Assembly (NCBI RefSeq): GCF_000003815.2
Contig: NC_049994.1
Location: forward strand, 12,140,236 to 12,204,235
From: Branchiostoma floridae
Lineage: Eukaryota > Chordata > Leptocardii > Amphioxiformes > Branchiostomatidae
Direction: 5' to 3'
DNA length: 64,000 nucleotides
The notes below the pieces were generated by a model, which had not been told where the DNA came from, did no database searches, and saw nothing but the letters and a program-made list of their open reading frames with translations. The translations under genes were made by a program, and so were the position numbers. Positions within the stretch are counted from its first letter, which is position 1. The number at the start of each line of letters is the position of its first letter. This document shows, one piece after another, positions 11,592 to 25,200 of this stretch.

Positions 11592-11769
11592 ATTATTGAA
11601 CGTCTAGTTAAACTGTAATTTCCAACACAAACTTTGAACTCACCCAAATTTTGACTGAACAGCACCATGCTGTCTTTGTCAAGGAATGAGAAGACTTGTG
11701 CTGTTCAGTCGAAAATTTGGGCGAGTTCAATTTTTGTGTAGGAAATTACAGTTTAAATAGTTCAATAAT
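11592..11769. mobile_element. Long-hairpin MITE (foldback)
   Basis: Two arms of about 70 bases are near-perfect inverted copies: ATTATTGAAC, then AAACTGTAATTTCC, AACTC[A/G]CCCAAATTTT and CTGAACAGCAC on the left, mirrored on the right with the outer end at 11769. The loop is about 35 bases. No coding potential. Confidence 0.7.
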
Positions 11770-11931
11770 GACTTCTACCAACACAGATGAACTTTCAAGT
11801 TAACACGTATTACACAATTACACACGCACACACATATTCGTATACATTTGTAACGTTATATATACACATTCACAAACACAAAACACACATTTACAGATTC
11901 CATATGACTTTGTGATTAAAAGGTGCCCATC

Positions 11932-11937
11932 TTTATT
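11932..11937 (-). terminator. Candidate poly(A) signal, distal
   Basis: AATAAA on the - strand, about 1.17 kb downstream of the stop codon of the giant VWA/CCP gene. It is a possible end of the 3' UTR; a nearer candidate lies at 12352. Confidence 0.25.
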
Positions 11938-12351
11938 TCTTGTCTTGAAACGTTTCCAAAGTGATATATAAATGCTAGAATAAATACAACCTCAGAACAG
12001 CATTGACATCTAAACAATTAAAGGCCAACATTTGCACATAGAGAAGATATTTCTATGCTACAAAATCTAAATTCAAAATGATTAATACTTAGTACTGAGA
12101 CTTTCTTACGTATCTTTTGACAAATACTCTATATTCTATATAGACTCATAACTGTGCCTCAACACAGGTTGGTATAATTGTTTTAAGTACTTACCTTAAA
12201 GTGTTACAGCAAATCTTAAATTTCATCACAAATTCATTAGACTTTAGCGATATTTTCTCATTTTGCTAAATAAATCAATGTTCTGACACATTGAATGTGC
12301 TTATCATACCATAGGATGCAAACAATCTTTCAACCCAACTTTTGCCAGTTA

Positions 12352-12357
12352 TTTATT
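12352..12357 (-). terminator. Candidate poly(A) signal, proximal
   Basis: AATAAA on the - strand, about 750 bases after the stop codon of the giant gene. In AT-rich DNA this hexamer also arises by chance. Confidence 0.25.
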
Positions 12358-12391
12358 AATCCAGTCATTTTATGTATTAACATGTTTGTTT

Positions 12392-12490
12392 GTTTGAACC
12401 TTTATATATCAATGAGAAGCTCAAATCAGCCCGCAGGTCGCTTTTTGTTGAGGTAATGATTGAGGTAAGGGTCAGATATAAAAATAGAAC
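12392..12490. repeat. Interspersed repeat, copy 1
   Basis: Begins GTTTGAACCTTTAT and ends GAGGTAAGGGTCAGATA. A second copy in the same orientation lies at 44261-44360, with the shared core CTCAAATCAGCC. It probably belongs to a dispersed family. Confidence 0.6.
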
Positions 12491-13103
12491 AGAGATGTAA
12501 ATCATTCATTACTGAATCTTGTAAACCAACACAATGACATCACTGAATCCTGTGCACATACTGTGACATCATAAACGTGTGCACAGTACTAGTCATGCTA
12601 ATGACATGAGTGAAATTACCAAACTGAGTACTGTATCAAGAACAAGTGTTTTCTGATTAGTGCTTCATGATTTTTACATCAAACATTTCTTTAAGTGTCG
12701 TCCCCTTTCATCTTTCACTTGTGTGTGTATTTTCCGGTGTCAAGATAACTAATAATCAACTATTACTAGCATGTAGGTGCTTCAGAGCAACATTCAATGA
12801 GGTATTTCATCTTTACAACATCCAAAGTCTGTATTCATGATGAGGTATTTCATGTTACAACATCCAAAGTATATAATGTTAACTAACACTGAACTTGCAT
12901 AGTATTAAAAACTATGATCGTGACAAAAATATATCCATCATAGTCATTTTTTAAATTTTATCTCCACACTGGTTACATACGCACCTTCAGCAGTTGGCAA
13001 CGAATAAATATAATCGTATATAGTTTCCTTAACTGATACCACTGGCGGCTTCTAAGACACATCTGAGACAATAAGACTTAAGTACAATACAGTGTCACTA
13101 ATC

Positions 13104-13281
13104 CTATAGCTGTGTTACAGAATCCTTGGGAGGCCTTGCTTCTGCACCGTCACCGTTCATTTCCATAAAAGCCGTGTTCTCGTGGCCATTTTCTGAGTCG
13201 TACGCTGAGCTGGCTCGGTTCTTTATTACACTGCTGTACACATCTTCCTTTGGTCCATTATTCAGTTTTACTTTCCTCTTC
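13104..13281 (-). CDS. Last exon: cytoplasmic tail with PDZ ligand
   Basis: Acceptor GGCACCACAG, then 58 codons and TAG. The sequence begins KRKVKLNNG (stop-transfer basic cluster), contains DVYSSV (a YxxPhi-type sorting motif) and a second Tyr in SAYDSENG, and ends KDSVTQL. The last four residues VTQL fit a class I PDZ ligand (Thr at -2, Leu at 0). Confidence 0.85.
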
Positions 13282-16200
13282 CTGTGGTGCCAAAGAGAAA
13301 GAAAGTTCTTAAGACAAACGTTTCCACCTGAATATTGACTGCGATAGGCTGGACAGGCACTCATAAGCGAGTATGGCAAGTCTACTAGTCAAACATACAA
13401 CACAATGTACATTAGAGAGAGAAAGAGAGAGAGAGATAGAGAGCAGTGGCAACAAATTAAAAGAAAAAAAGGCTGAAAGTTGTGCAAATTTTCAGAATTT
13501 CAATAAAAAAATGTTATATACTTTGATTTACTTTCTGAAAGCAATGTTTGTGGTGTATTTGTATATCTGATTCACTAATCAACTTCAATCAATAATGGTA
13601 TGGCAAATCTACTGGTCAAACACATATTAGAGAGAGAAAGAGAGAGAGAGAGCAGTGGTAACAAATTAAAAGGAAAAAAGGATGAAAGCTTTCAAATTTT
13701 CAGAATTTCAGTAAAAAAACTGTTATATACTTTGGTTTACTTTCTGGAAGCAATGTTTGTTGTGTATTTGTATATCTGATTCACTAATCAACTTCAATTA
13801 ATAGAAAATTGGTAAGAACATAATTCAACTGTATGTGCTTTAACATGTGCCTTTAGTTAGTAGAAGTACTGTGATGATGTCTACCTTAAGAAGAACTCTA
13901 AGCTTTAATGTAGTACTAAATATACTTACTGTTGACCAAAAGACCTAAATATGGCGTAGGCTGAGATACAGATGCAGACAAAGCCAAAGACTGCAGCCAC
14001 GATGATGATGACTAACTCCGTCTGGGGGAATCAAGGAGAAAAAAGGTGTCAAAAATCTTCTTATCTCAGTTTCGTTAAATCTTGGGTCTCGGTGTCATGA
14101 ATTGTTGTTCACTGAGAACAAGTAGTTAAGTCAAATACATATGTAGATTATTAGCATTGTATAATTCATATTAACAAATCTGAAGCGATCTATTTGTTTA
14201 ATAGCATGCTAAAACATACATATTAATTATTAGTCGCTATGAGCTAAACAAAGAGGCATCTTCACCTTGAAGTTCATTTATGAGACAAGATGGTTCTGAT
14301 GGATGAAAGTTAATAACTAAAACCAACTTTTTCTTTGAATCATACTAGCTTTTGTTGCTGATAACATTTCTTTCAGGCATCAGATTTCTCTTTTTATTTA
14401 TAAGGGAAATGTGGATACATGCATGAAATACACTGGCAAATGGAGTGTGCAATTATTCACTGTGACATAATCTATTTTTTTTTGTACATATCTTTTATTA
14501 TAAGTGTTCATTTTTTTGGACATACCTGGTCCAGTCCTGAAGTCCTGCCTTCAGCTATTATGGTGGGTGTGGTTGCCTGTTCACCCATGGAGTATTCAAA
14601 GTTTCCTTGCGTCTCGATCGCAGATTCGTACTGCGTCAGGATGGCGTTCAGCTCCGGGTCTGTCAACATGGAGGCTCCGTTAGCGTTCTGTACCACAAAC
14701 GTCACCGTCAGGCCGCCACCTTCTGCCGGGGTTGTGGAGAGGACTGCAACATTGTCAGCCCTGGGAAGGCAAAATAACATGGTTGAAATTCAAGTCATAC
14801 ATATACACGCATAACCTTACAAATAGATAATAACAAGACTTTAGTGTTTTGATGTTTTTGGTTAGGTCTGAAATACAAGGGCCAAGAAAATCACACTTAA
14901 CATTAAATCATAGACTTAATATGCTTGCCCTTAGTCAATAGTAAGTATGTTATGTTTAAGGTACACTAAGTCTTTGTAAAACATAGGCATTTGTTTGTAT
15001 TATGACAAGTGAGACACAATACCGACATTAGTCAAGAACATGTAGTGAAGAAACTTATGAGCATTTACAATTGATTACAATTCATTCCGACATGTTCACA
15101 CTCTGTAACTACTGGCAACACTATGTTGATCTGGTCTACAAGCGCTGATGCTTTCATTTTGTACATATCTTTAGCATCATCCGGTCGTACCCACTCTGTA
15201 TTTATAGAATATATGTATGTCTCCCGGTTTTTAAATGTATGTATTGTTATGGGCCTTTAGTGCGTGAAATAAAGAATAATATTTGCTGGATTCCAATAGA
15301 CATTGGTAGCCAGTTGTACAGTAGTACAATTTTACACTGAATAAAGTGGGAAAGCTAATTTTGAATAGAGAAAGTACAAACTTACGTGAAGTCCAGGCCG
15401 GTGCCTGCTGCACAGTTCCCAGCAGTGGTGCAGTAAGTGTTTGCGTTTGCAGCAATGGCAGCTTTGAAGGCAGCTTGGTCAAACTAACAAAGACAACAGA
15501 AAACAATAAAAGTCATTCATAATCATATGAATCATCATAAAAGCTCATCTGTGATCATCATGCATATGGAAGCTCATCATCAAAATTTGTTTTGGTAATC
15601 TGTACTATGTATACAAAATGTATGAATATTCAATCTCATTATTACCACAAAATTTATGTAACTGTTAGGCTTTGAATGATAAAAAAAAATCAAAAATTAA
15701 GCACAGATAGAGGTGTGCATTTACTGTTCTGATCATGATGATTGAAGTCCAGATGTCACTTTTTAAAGTGTTTGATATGAATCGGGCCAGGGTCTAAGTC
15801 AAGATCTACCAAATGCAAGGCAAACACTAACTTCGCACCTGCAATGGTAATCAAGACATTTGTCATTCTTTGTCAATTCTATTGTTATGATATTGATGAA
15901 GGAATAATTGAGTAGAAGTCATTCAGACTTGACTTACAGTGCCAGCAGTGGTATCAAGGACAAGAAGTGGGAATCCCTGGCTGGTGGGGGCAGTGGGTGC
16001 CCCAGGGGTGCAGCTTGGGACGGGGTTGGTCCACTCCCCGCTACTCTGGCATGTGGCAGAAGCCTCCCCAACCACCTCAAAACCAGGATTACAGGTGAAC
16101 TGCAGAACCCCTCCCTCGAAGAAGGTGCCAGCCTGGTTACCATTGACAGGTGCGCCCGGATCTCCGCAGTAGACAGCTAAAAAGGGAAATATGACAGGTT

Positions 16201-19200
16201 AATCAATTATCTTGATCATTTACAATGGTTACTTTACAGAATAATGTACCGAGACGCTTGAGTTAAGAACACACTACATCCATAAGCATATTTGTAAGTG
16301 TATGTGTACATGTATGTGTACTATATGTTTATGTAGATGTATGCATTATTTACAGTGTATGTGTATGTGTACAGTGTATGTGTATGTACACTGTATGTGT
16401 GTGCGTGTGCATGTACAAAATAATACACATTATAATGGATAATACATATTGTGTATTACTGTATGTGTATTGCATAATGTGTATATGCATGTGTATTGAA
16501 TGTGTATTGTGTACATGTGTATTCGGAGCGTGTATGTGCATTGTGTATAAAACTATGTATATCTGCATTTTGTACGTGTATTATTTTGTATTTGTATGTG
16601 TATGCATATGTCTATTGTATGTGTGTGACTGTGCATGTGTATGTGTATGTATGCATATGTGCATGTGCATGTGCAAAGATGTTTACAGCTTCTCACCTGT
16701 ACAGAGTGCCTCCTGCAGTTGGTTGGTGATGGCTGCAAGACCCTGGAAGTCTGCAGCCTGCAGCACCCTGACAGGGTCGCCCGCGATCTCCTGCAGGGTG
16801 TCTGCGTTCACACCGCTCCCAATCCCGACCGCGTAGATCGTGACACCGGCATTCAGGGTATTCTGCGCTGGTCCAGCCACGGAATCAGATGACTCTCCGT
16901 CCGTGAGTACCAGGAGGATGTCTGGTTTGTCGGCACGGTTACCGGCAGCGGTGGTGAAGATGTCCTGTCGCACAAAGTCGATGGCTGCCCCGGTAAAGGT
17001 TCCACCGCGCTGGTACGAAATAGCGCCAATGGCAGCCAGGACTTCTGCCTCCGTTGCATACGCATTCAGGTTGAATTCAATGCTGAAAACAATGTGATAA
17101 TGAAGAGTTTATCATAATTATAATTACAACCATAAGTATACAACTCTTGTCAAGTGTTCTAACTGTGAAGAGAATCAAAAATAGCTCAAACTGAGCACTA
17201 AGATAAATGCTGTAATCATCAGTTTTATTACGTTTTTATTAACCTTACAAACTAAGAAACAAAGGGCAGAATCACTCACTTAAGGATTCACAATATAAGA
17301 AATCCATTGGTATGAAAAGACATGTTTTTATCAAATTTCTCAGCAGTTTTATGTCCTAACTACGAACAGCTTCTGCTACCTTTGACAGGCATACGGAGTA
17401 TGCAATGTGATGCAAGAAGTACTGACAAATAGCATAATACATTTGTCAAGAAAAACCTACTTGTTGAAGTCACTGTACTGGACCACTCCAACCCTTGTGT
17501 TATTGACAGCAATTTCAAAGTTGCCCACAATGTTCTGAGTGAAGGCCTTGAGCAGATTGAAGTTGTCTGACCCGACACTGCCAGATCCATCCAACAGGAC
17601 AACCAGGTCAACGTCAAGGGCTCTGTCAGTACAGGCTGAAACTGTCCAGAAAAAAGAGAGGAATTCAAAGTTAAAAAGTTTATTACTGATTCAGAAACAG
17701 ATCCTTGCAAGACAAGTGTTCGGTTCAATTTTCTCTTCTGCAACGAGTACATGCATTACAGAAATGTGGTATTGCCAACCATTTAGGGCATTAATGATTG
17801 TAACAAACACGTCTTTAAGACCATCTCCTGTATGTTGCTCAATCAATGTTGCTTATCAATAACCACGAAGAACAAAAATTACAAAACAAAGAATAAACAA
17901 AATAATCTTTATTCTGTATTTTGCTACTTACAGACTTGACAGTTATTTCCGCTGTAGCCCTGAGGACAGGTGCAAGTGTACTGAGTCGTGCTGCCGACCT
18001 GGGTGCACGTGGCTCCGTTCTGACAGGGGTTAGCTGGACAAGGGTCGCTTGCTGTGGGGAAACACGGAAGAAGACATGCAATTAGGTTCACAATCTACTA
18101 CTGACAATCTGCAGTTAGATATTTGCACAGTAGTTCTAGTTACCTGTACAGTAATCTGATATTTGATACAGTCATCATTAATATATATTACATGTAATGG
18201 TATCTTATAAACCATGGCTGAAAGACACAATACAACTATGTGGAGGATTTTGGAAAGTTCAAGTCACAAGATGACATGGAAACAGTCAAACCTGTACTAG
18301 TGACCAACTCCATTGTGGCCATTTTTTTGTGGACCCATAGATAATTTTCCCATTGACTTAAGCATTAAGAATCTTGTCTGTAGTGGCCAACTTATAGTTA
18401 CATGAACACGCAATGCCACTCATAGAGTATGGCAAGTCTAATGGTTTGCAGTCCTATTTTGACTGGCCTACCCTCTCAGTTTCGAAGTCTAGTTTTATCA
18501 ACAGGACTGGTGTATTCTATAAACCATATAGACACAATGCAATCATTAGAATGTTTTAGAAAATTCATATCACAAGGTGGAAGTAGTCAAACCTGTACTA
18601 GTATCAACTCTGCATAATGACCACCTAACTAATTACCTTTGCCAGAATGGCTAAGGTTATGTTTTAGGCCTGTGAGTCTGTGTGTGTGTCTGTGTGTGTG
18701 TTAACAGCATAACTCAAGAAGTCTTGGATGAATCCCGATAATATTTGGTAGGTGGGTAGGGTTCGGGAAAACGAAGGTCAAGTTCAATAATGGGCCTTCT
18801 GGCGGCTTGCTACGGTACTGCAGCAGAATCTCAATTTTTTATATCTCGTGTTCTGGACATGCTGTGGTTATGATTTTTGAGTGGTAGATAGCCCTTGGGG
18901 CAGAGACTAAGTACTATAAGTTTAGACCCCCTAGCGGCTTGTTTGGAACTGCAGTCGCCGATTTCCTTTCAAACTTTGGACGAGAATAACTCGAGAACGT
19001 GTTGATGGATCGTCACGATTTTTAGTATGTAGATAGCCCAAGTAACAATGTACATTATGAAATACAAATTATGCAAATCAGCTAATTTGCATAATTAATG
19101 AGGAAAGTTTATAAATCCGCTGCATTTCATGATAGGACTTTCAAACTTGTCACATATATTATATAGATGAGAAAGAGAGAAAAATCAATCCATATTAATT

Positions 19201-22200
19201 ATGCAAATGACGACCTCATTTGCATAATTAATGAGAAAATATAAACGTGTTGACGGATCATCATGATTTTTGGTATGTAGATAGCCAATGGGAAGACTTA
19301 CATGATGGAATTCAAATCATGCAAATCAACAGCTAATTTGCATAATTAATGAGGAAAGTTTGTAAATCCACTGCATTCCTTTATAGGACTTTCAAACTTG
19401 TCACATTTGTAGCTGAGAAAGAAAGAAATATTTATATATATTAATTATGCAGATGATGATCTCATTTGCATAATTAATGACAAAATATGAACATGTTGAC
19501 GGATCGTCATGATTTTTGGTATGTAGATATCCTAAGTAACAACTTACACAATGAGATAATAATTATATAAATTGACAATTTGCATAATTAATGCGGAAAT
19601 TTGATAAATCCACTTCATTCCGTGATAGGACTTTCAAACTTGACACATATGGAACTGAGAAAGATGGCAGAGAGTAAGAGGTGTATGTTTGGGTCCGGTA
19701 ACATCTTTTCTTGAACTGCAGGAGCCGGTTTAGTTTCCTACTTTGAAAGAGAATAAGTCAAAAAGGGATGAAAGGATCATCATGATTTTTGGTATGCTGA
19801 TAGCTTAAGTGATGCTTGATATAATTTAATATCATGATGTAAATAGGGATATAAGCAATGGCGAAATGTTATGAACCAACTCCGGGCATATAAAATAAAA
19901 TGTAATGAGTAACACATTTATGTCTACAGACATCATTCTACATAACAAACCTGGTTTATTTGGCAAAGGTATGTGTTCGTGGAACTCTAGTATATATATA
20001 ATTTGACTGTGGCTGCTCTTTTTAGTCATATTAAATATTTTTCCCATTGACTCAAGCATTTTAACAAATTCTGTCTATAGCGGCTTGTGTCCTGTCTGCT
20101 ATGACCAAGCTCCTGAGTGCTCACTTTAAAAGAAATTTCATTTTTCTCTATCTTGTTTTGTTCCACTCACCGACACATGTTGGCACAGCTGAGGTCCACT
20201 GTCCACTGCTCTGGCACGTGGCTGTGGGACTCCCCTGGATGATATAGCCAGCACTACAGGAAAACGTGACTGTGTTGCCAACAAAGTAGCTCCCAACCCT
20301 GTTGCCATTCACTGGGGCTCCAGGATCACCACAATAGGCAGCTGAATAACATGAAGAGCAGAATGTAAGAAAACGTAGGCTTAAGAAATTAAACAGATTG
20401 ATACTAAGCTACATGTAGGCAAGCCCCTGTCACACAGCATAAATACAATTGGCCTAAAAGTCCTTGGGCTCCAAATTACATATTTGGCAGCAACATGCCC
20501 AGTGTTCTCTTAATCATTTCTACAGCATGATATTTCATGTTTCAGCCAATTTTTGTAGGCCACCAAGCCCAATTCAATATACTAGTAAAGAGTAAATTCC
20601 CAAGTAAAAAAAAATGTGTGGCCATCTGCCAATTTTGAAATCGGGAAATCTTTTGGTGATCAACAAATATGGTAAAATCTCATTGACGGTGTGACAGGGG
20701 CTTGAAGAGTTGTTTCCTTAGGGGAGCTTATCTCAAGTGCATTTATTAGTATTAACCATATATTACGTGTCCTTTTCCTTCACCACTTAAGTACCGTTAT
20801 TATAACTTCACCAACATGTGCATAATCATCACTTAGAAGTGTTACCATTTGATCCATCAGCACCTTCACAAGCAGCTGGCAAAATGGAAAAAAGACAACA
20901 GCAAAAATGGTGTGAAATTAAGAAATTTCATACATGGAAAAGGGTGAAAATATACAAGTCAGACAACTTTCTCAAGTCTCACATCAAACAAGTCAATTAA
21001 ACACTTATCAATAATTTTTAGTTCTTGCACAAAACAAAGAATGCTAATATATAAATTTTGACATTTATCATCAATTTATTCCCTTTATGCAAATAGCATC
21101 ATACAGAATTGGTACAGACACAAACATGTCAATCATTTTACATCTAGAACCAACGAAAGTGTCTCACCATCACAGAGGTTTTGCTGCAGACTTTGTACAA
21201 CAGTTGTCAAACCAGCAAAGTCTGCGGCTTGCAGCACCTGCCCGGCATTTCCTGCGATCTGCAGCAGAGTCGCCTGGTTCACTCCATTCCCCACTCCCAC
21301 AGCGTAGATCAGGGTGCCCGCATTTCTGGCGCTCAGCGCCGGCGCGGCCACATCATCCGACGACTCCCCGTCAGTGACAACGATAAGGACGTCCGGGTAG
21401 ATTGCTCGAGCTCCGTTAGCTGAAGCGAAGATTTCCTGCATGGTGTATGTGATGGCAGCCCCAGTGTTGGTGCCACCTTGCTGATACGTTACAGCATCAA
21501 TAGCATCAAGGACAGCTTGTTTGGCGGAGAAGGCATTCAGGTAGAACTCCACATTGCTTGAACTGCTGTACTGTACCACCCCAACTTTGGTATCTGTCTG
21601 GGAGATCTCGAAGTTGTCCACCAAGCTCTTGGCAAACTGCTTCACCAGATTGAAGTTGTCAGCTCCAACGCTTCCCGAGCCATCCAGTAGCAGTGCCAGG
21701 TCAAAATCTAAACTTCGGCCCTGACAGGCAGTATCTGAAAAGAAGTGAGATCAATATTATGTTTTGTATGGCCTTTGTTTACAAGTGTTGACCATAGCTT
21801 AATCCTAAAACACATAAAAACTCAGCATCAGCTGTGGCCAGACAGTCCTAAACAAGAATGACAGTCTCAGTCACATAAGACAAATCATAATCTTATAATT
21901 CTACAACATTAAGTGTTGAGCAACTAGTTGATAGAAAAGTATGAGGACAAAGCCAAGCATACAAATCTGCAAAACTACAACTTTATGAAAGAAGCAGAAA
22001 ACAGTTCAACTCGTCATATCAACTTACATGATTGACAGGTGTCCCCGGTATAATCACTGGGACAAGTGCAGGTGAAGTCTGTTGTCAGCCCAGTACGGAC
22101 ACAGGTGCCTCCGTTGTAACATGGGTTAGCCAAACATGGGTCTGGAGCTGTAACATGACAGAGGGATATGACAGATATATACATGTACTCTCAAGTTAGC

Positions 22201-25200
22201 TTGATTTTTAAAAGGAAATAGAATTAAGAATGAAGTTAAAGTTGTGTACATGCAAATCTAATTAGAGGGAAATTCAATGATTGGATATATTTTCACTGCA
22301 TGTATCTTTCATAACAATATGGATGTATCAAAGAAAACTTACAACATAAAGCTACTAGATGTTTTCCAGGAGTGTGTCAAGAAGTAATGATTCCTTATTT
22401 TCACTGCATGAATCTTTCAAAATGACAAACGTATCAAAGGAAATTTACAAAATAAAGCTACTAGATATTTTCCAGGAGTGTTTCAAGTAGATGTACTGAG
22501 AGCTTACGTATACAAGTTGGTGGGCTGTTGTTCCAGGTTCCGTTGATGCACTGTGCAGATGAAGCCCCATCCAGGGTAAAGCCGACCTCACAGCTGTAGG
22601 TAACAGTCGAGCCCTCGAAGAACAGGCCATAGGTGTAGCCATCCTGAGGGGTGCCTGGGCTGCCACAGTACCTAGCTGTAATCAAAAACAATGTCTGATA
22701 AATACAAGTACCCTCAGGACACAAGAGCAGCACCACACATGATGTCATTATGCCAGCCAAACTATTCTCATCGTAGTAATATGTCTTTTTATGACTCGTA
22801 CTTGCATTTGTGCAAGGCTGTCCCCAGCTTTAATTTTTTTCTGTACCACTCAATGTTTGGGAGCCTGTATTGCTGATTTTCATTGTTTCATACATATTCA
22901 TCAATTTCAATGACATGATGTTCACATTTTTTGGGTTAATTTTTTTCCCATCTCAGGAAAGAGGGATAGGCCCTGGAGACAAAGGCATAAAGTGTTGACT
23001 ACAGTAATAATTTCAATTACATGTAGCACTATCTAAATCATTACTTTGCAAATAAATCTTATAGTGTATGCATATAACATATTTTAGAGAGAAGGGATAC
23101 AACAGAACATGCAATAATATTATAGTGTTGTACTTACCATCACCCAGGGACTCCTGTAGAGCTTGGGCAGTGTTGCTAAGGTTGGTGAAGGTATTTGCCT
23201 GGAGTACTCGACTTGGATCCTGTGCAATGGCCTCCAGTGTACTGTACTGGATACCATCACCAATGCCAAGAGCATATACTGTGACTCCTTCTCTGAGCAA
23301 GTCCTGAGCCGGTCCTGTGACATCATCAACCGACTGACCATCCGTGATGACAACGAGGATGTTTGCAACATCCGCACGACCACCATTTGCTACAGCAAAG
23401 GAATTCTGTCGTACGTAGTTCAGAGCTTCACCGGTGTAGGTGTTGCCATTTTGGTACACAATCCCGTTAACAGCTGCTATGACGTCATCTTTGTTGCTGT
23501 AAGAATCGAGTCGGAACTCTGTGGCTACAGATCCCTGACTGCTGTACTGTACAACACCGACCCGGGTGCTGGTGGGTGAAACGTCGAAGTTGGTTGTTAT
23601 CCGGTTGGTAAAAGACTTCATCAGGTCGAAGCTTGAGGCTCCCACACTGCCTGACCCATCCAGGAGGAAGACCAGATCAAAGGTTTGGGCATTGAGTGCA
23701 GTATCTAGAAAAAGAACAATGTACATGTGAGAGTCATTATGGCAATATCATGTATTAAATTTTCTTAGACTCTCATAACATTTTCATTTGCATACTTTCC
23801 GCAGTTTGACCACAATGGTTCTGTCTAATCTGATGACAATGTCCTGATAAACTGTTCTTTAAACTCTGAGGCAAACCCTACCATAAATTACATGATTGTT
23901 ACATAAGGCATTATGTGACAGTTTATGGAATCATGAAAGAAGTTCTGTAAGACTTGTGCAATGGCATTTCATCAAAATCAAGAGGTAGTACTGATCGTGA
24001 ATTACTTTCAATGCACATGCAGCTACCAACACAGCATCCTTAAAAAAGTAACCATCATTGAAAAGATCACTATATTACAGGTTTAGTGTTTCTACGAACT
24101 AACTTTTACATTCATCGGGAACAGTGGTCAGCTAAACCGTATGGCAAAAAGTAGATACAACAGGATGACCAGGAATGTTGACAGTTCCTGACTGACTTAC
24201 AGATCTCGCAGTTGGTTCCCTCGTAGCCCTCAGCACAGGTGCAGCGGTAGGAATCAGCTGTCTGGAAGCACTGAGCTCCGTTTAGGCATGGGTTGGGATC
24301 ACAGTTGTCAATGACTGCACAGGAAATTAAGAATATCTTTTAATATACACAGATTTGTGTCTCACAACATCTTAAAAACAATAACAGCAGAGGACAATGG
24401 GCAAAAAAGATCTCTGGTTACACATGCGTCTAACTATGTTCTAACTTTTATTGGTAATGCCTCTGTCACATTTCTAAGGGGGCCCACAGGAGGTGTAGCC
24501 AGGGCATGACAAAAGATTTGTAAACTAACCAACAGGTATTGGATTGGAAATGTGACTGACAGTGTACAATTTTTTGTAGCATAAATTATAAATCCTGTAA
24601 ACCTAATCTCTGCAAAAACAAATTTGACGTGTTATTGATAATTATCTACAAGTTTAGGGAACTTTTAAGCCAACGAATACTGACATTTTACGTGTACTTG
24701 ATATTTTCTTGATGTGTAAAGAGTAAAGAAAGACATCCTAGCTTACACAAGCAGGTAGGAACAACATCAGTCCACTGTCCGTCCGGCTGGCAGGTGATGG
24801 AGGATGACCCAGCCAGCGTGTACCCATCATCACAGCCAAAGTCCACCTGGCCTCCCTGGAAGTACGTTCCACGACGCACGCCATTCACTGGCACACCAGG
24901 GTCCCCACAGTACGCACCTTTGTTTGTAAAATATCAAAAGTAAGAAAACAGCAAACAGCGTGCAGACTGATTTTTAGTTAATCTCCTGTAACACGTTCAG
25001 GATATTCTCACGAGACTGCTTCTAACCAAACCAAGGTTAGTGCAGGGTTGGAAGTGGTCTGAAATCCATCCTTTTCTGACTGGCTTCAGTTTGCTCCTCT
25101 AGTTGCATCCAACAAGAATATGACTTTTCCACATTTGATTGGTTAAAATTCATAGCCAGCAGCTGCAGACAAAGTTTCATGACTAGTTAAGGCAAACTTA

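Noticed and set aside
16378..16836. Open frame of about 150 residues on the + strand
   Set aside because: It is the translation of a TGTATG repeat followed by the antisense of a VWA exon.
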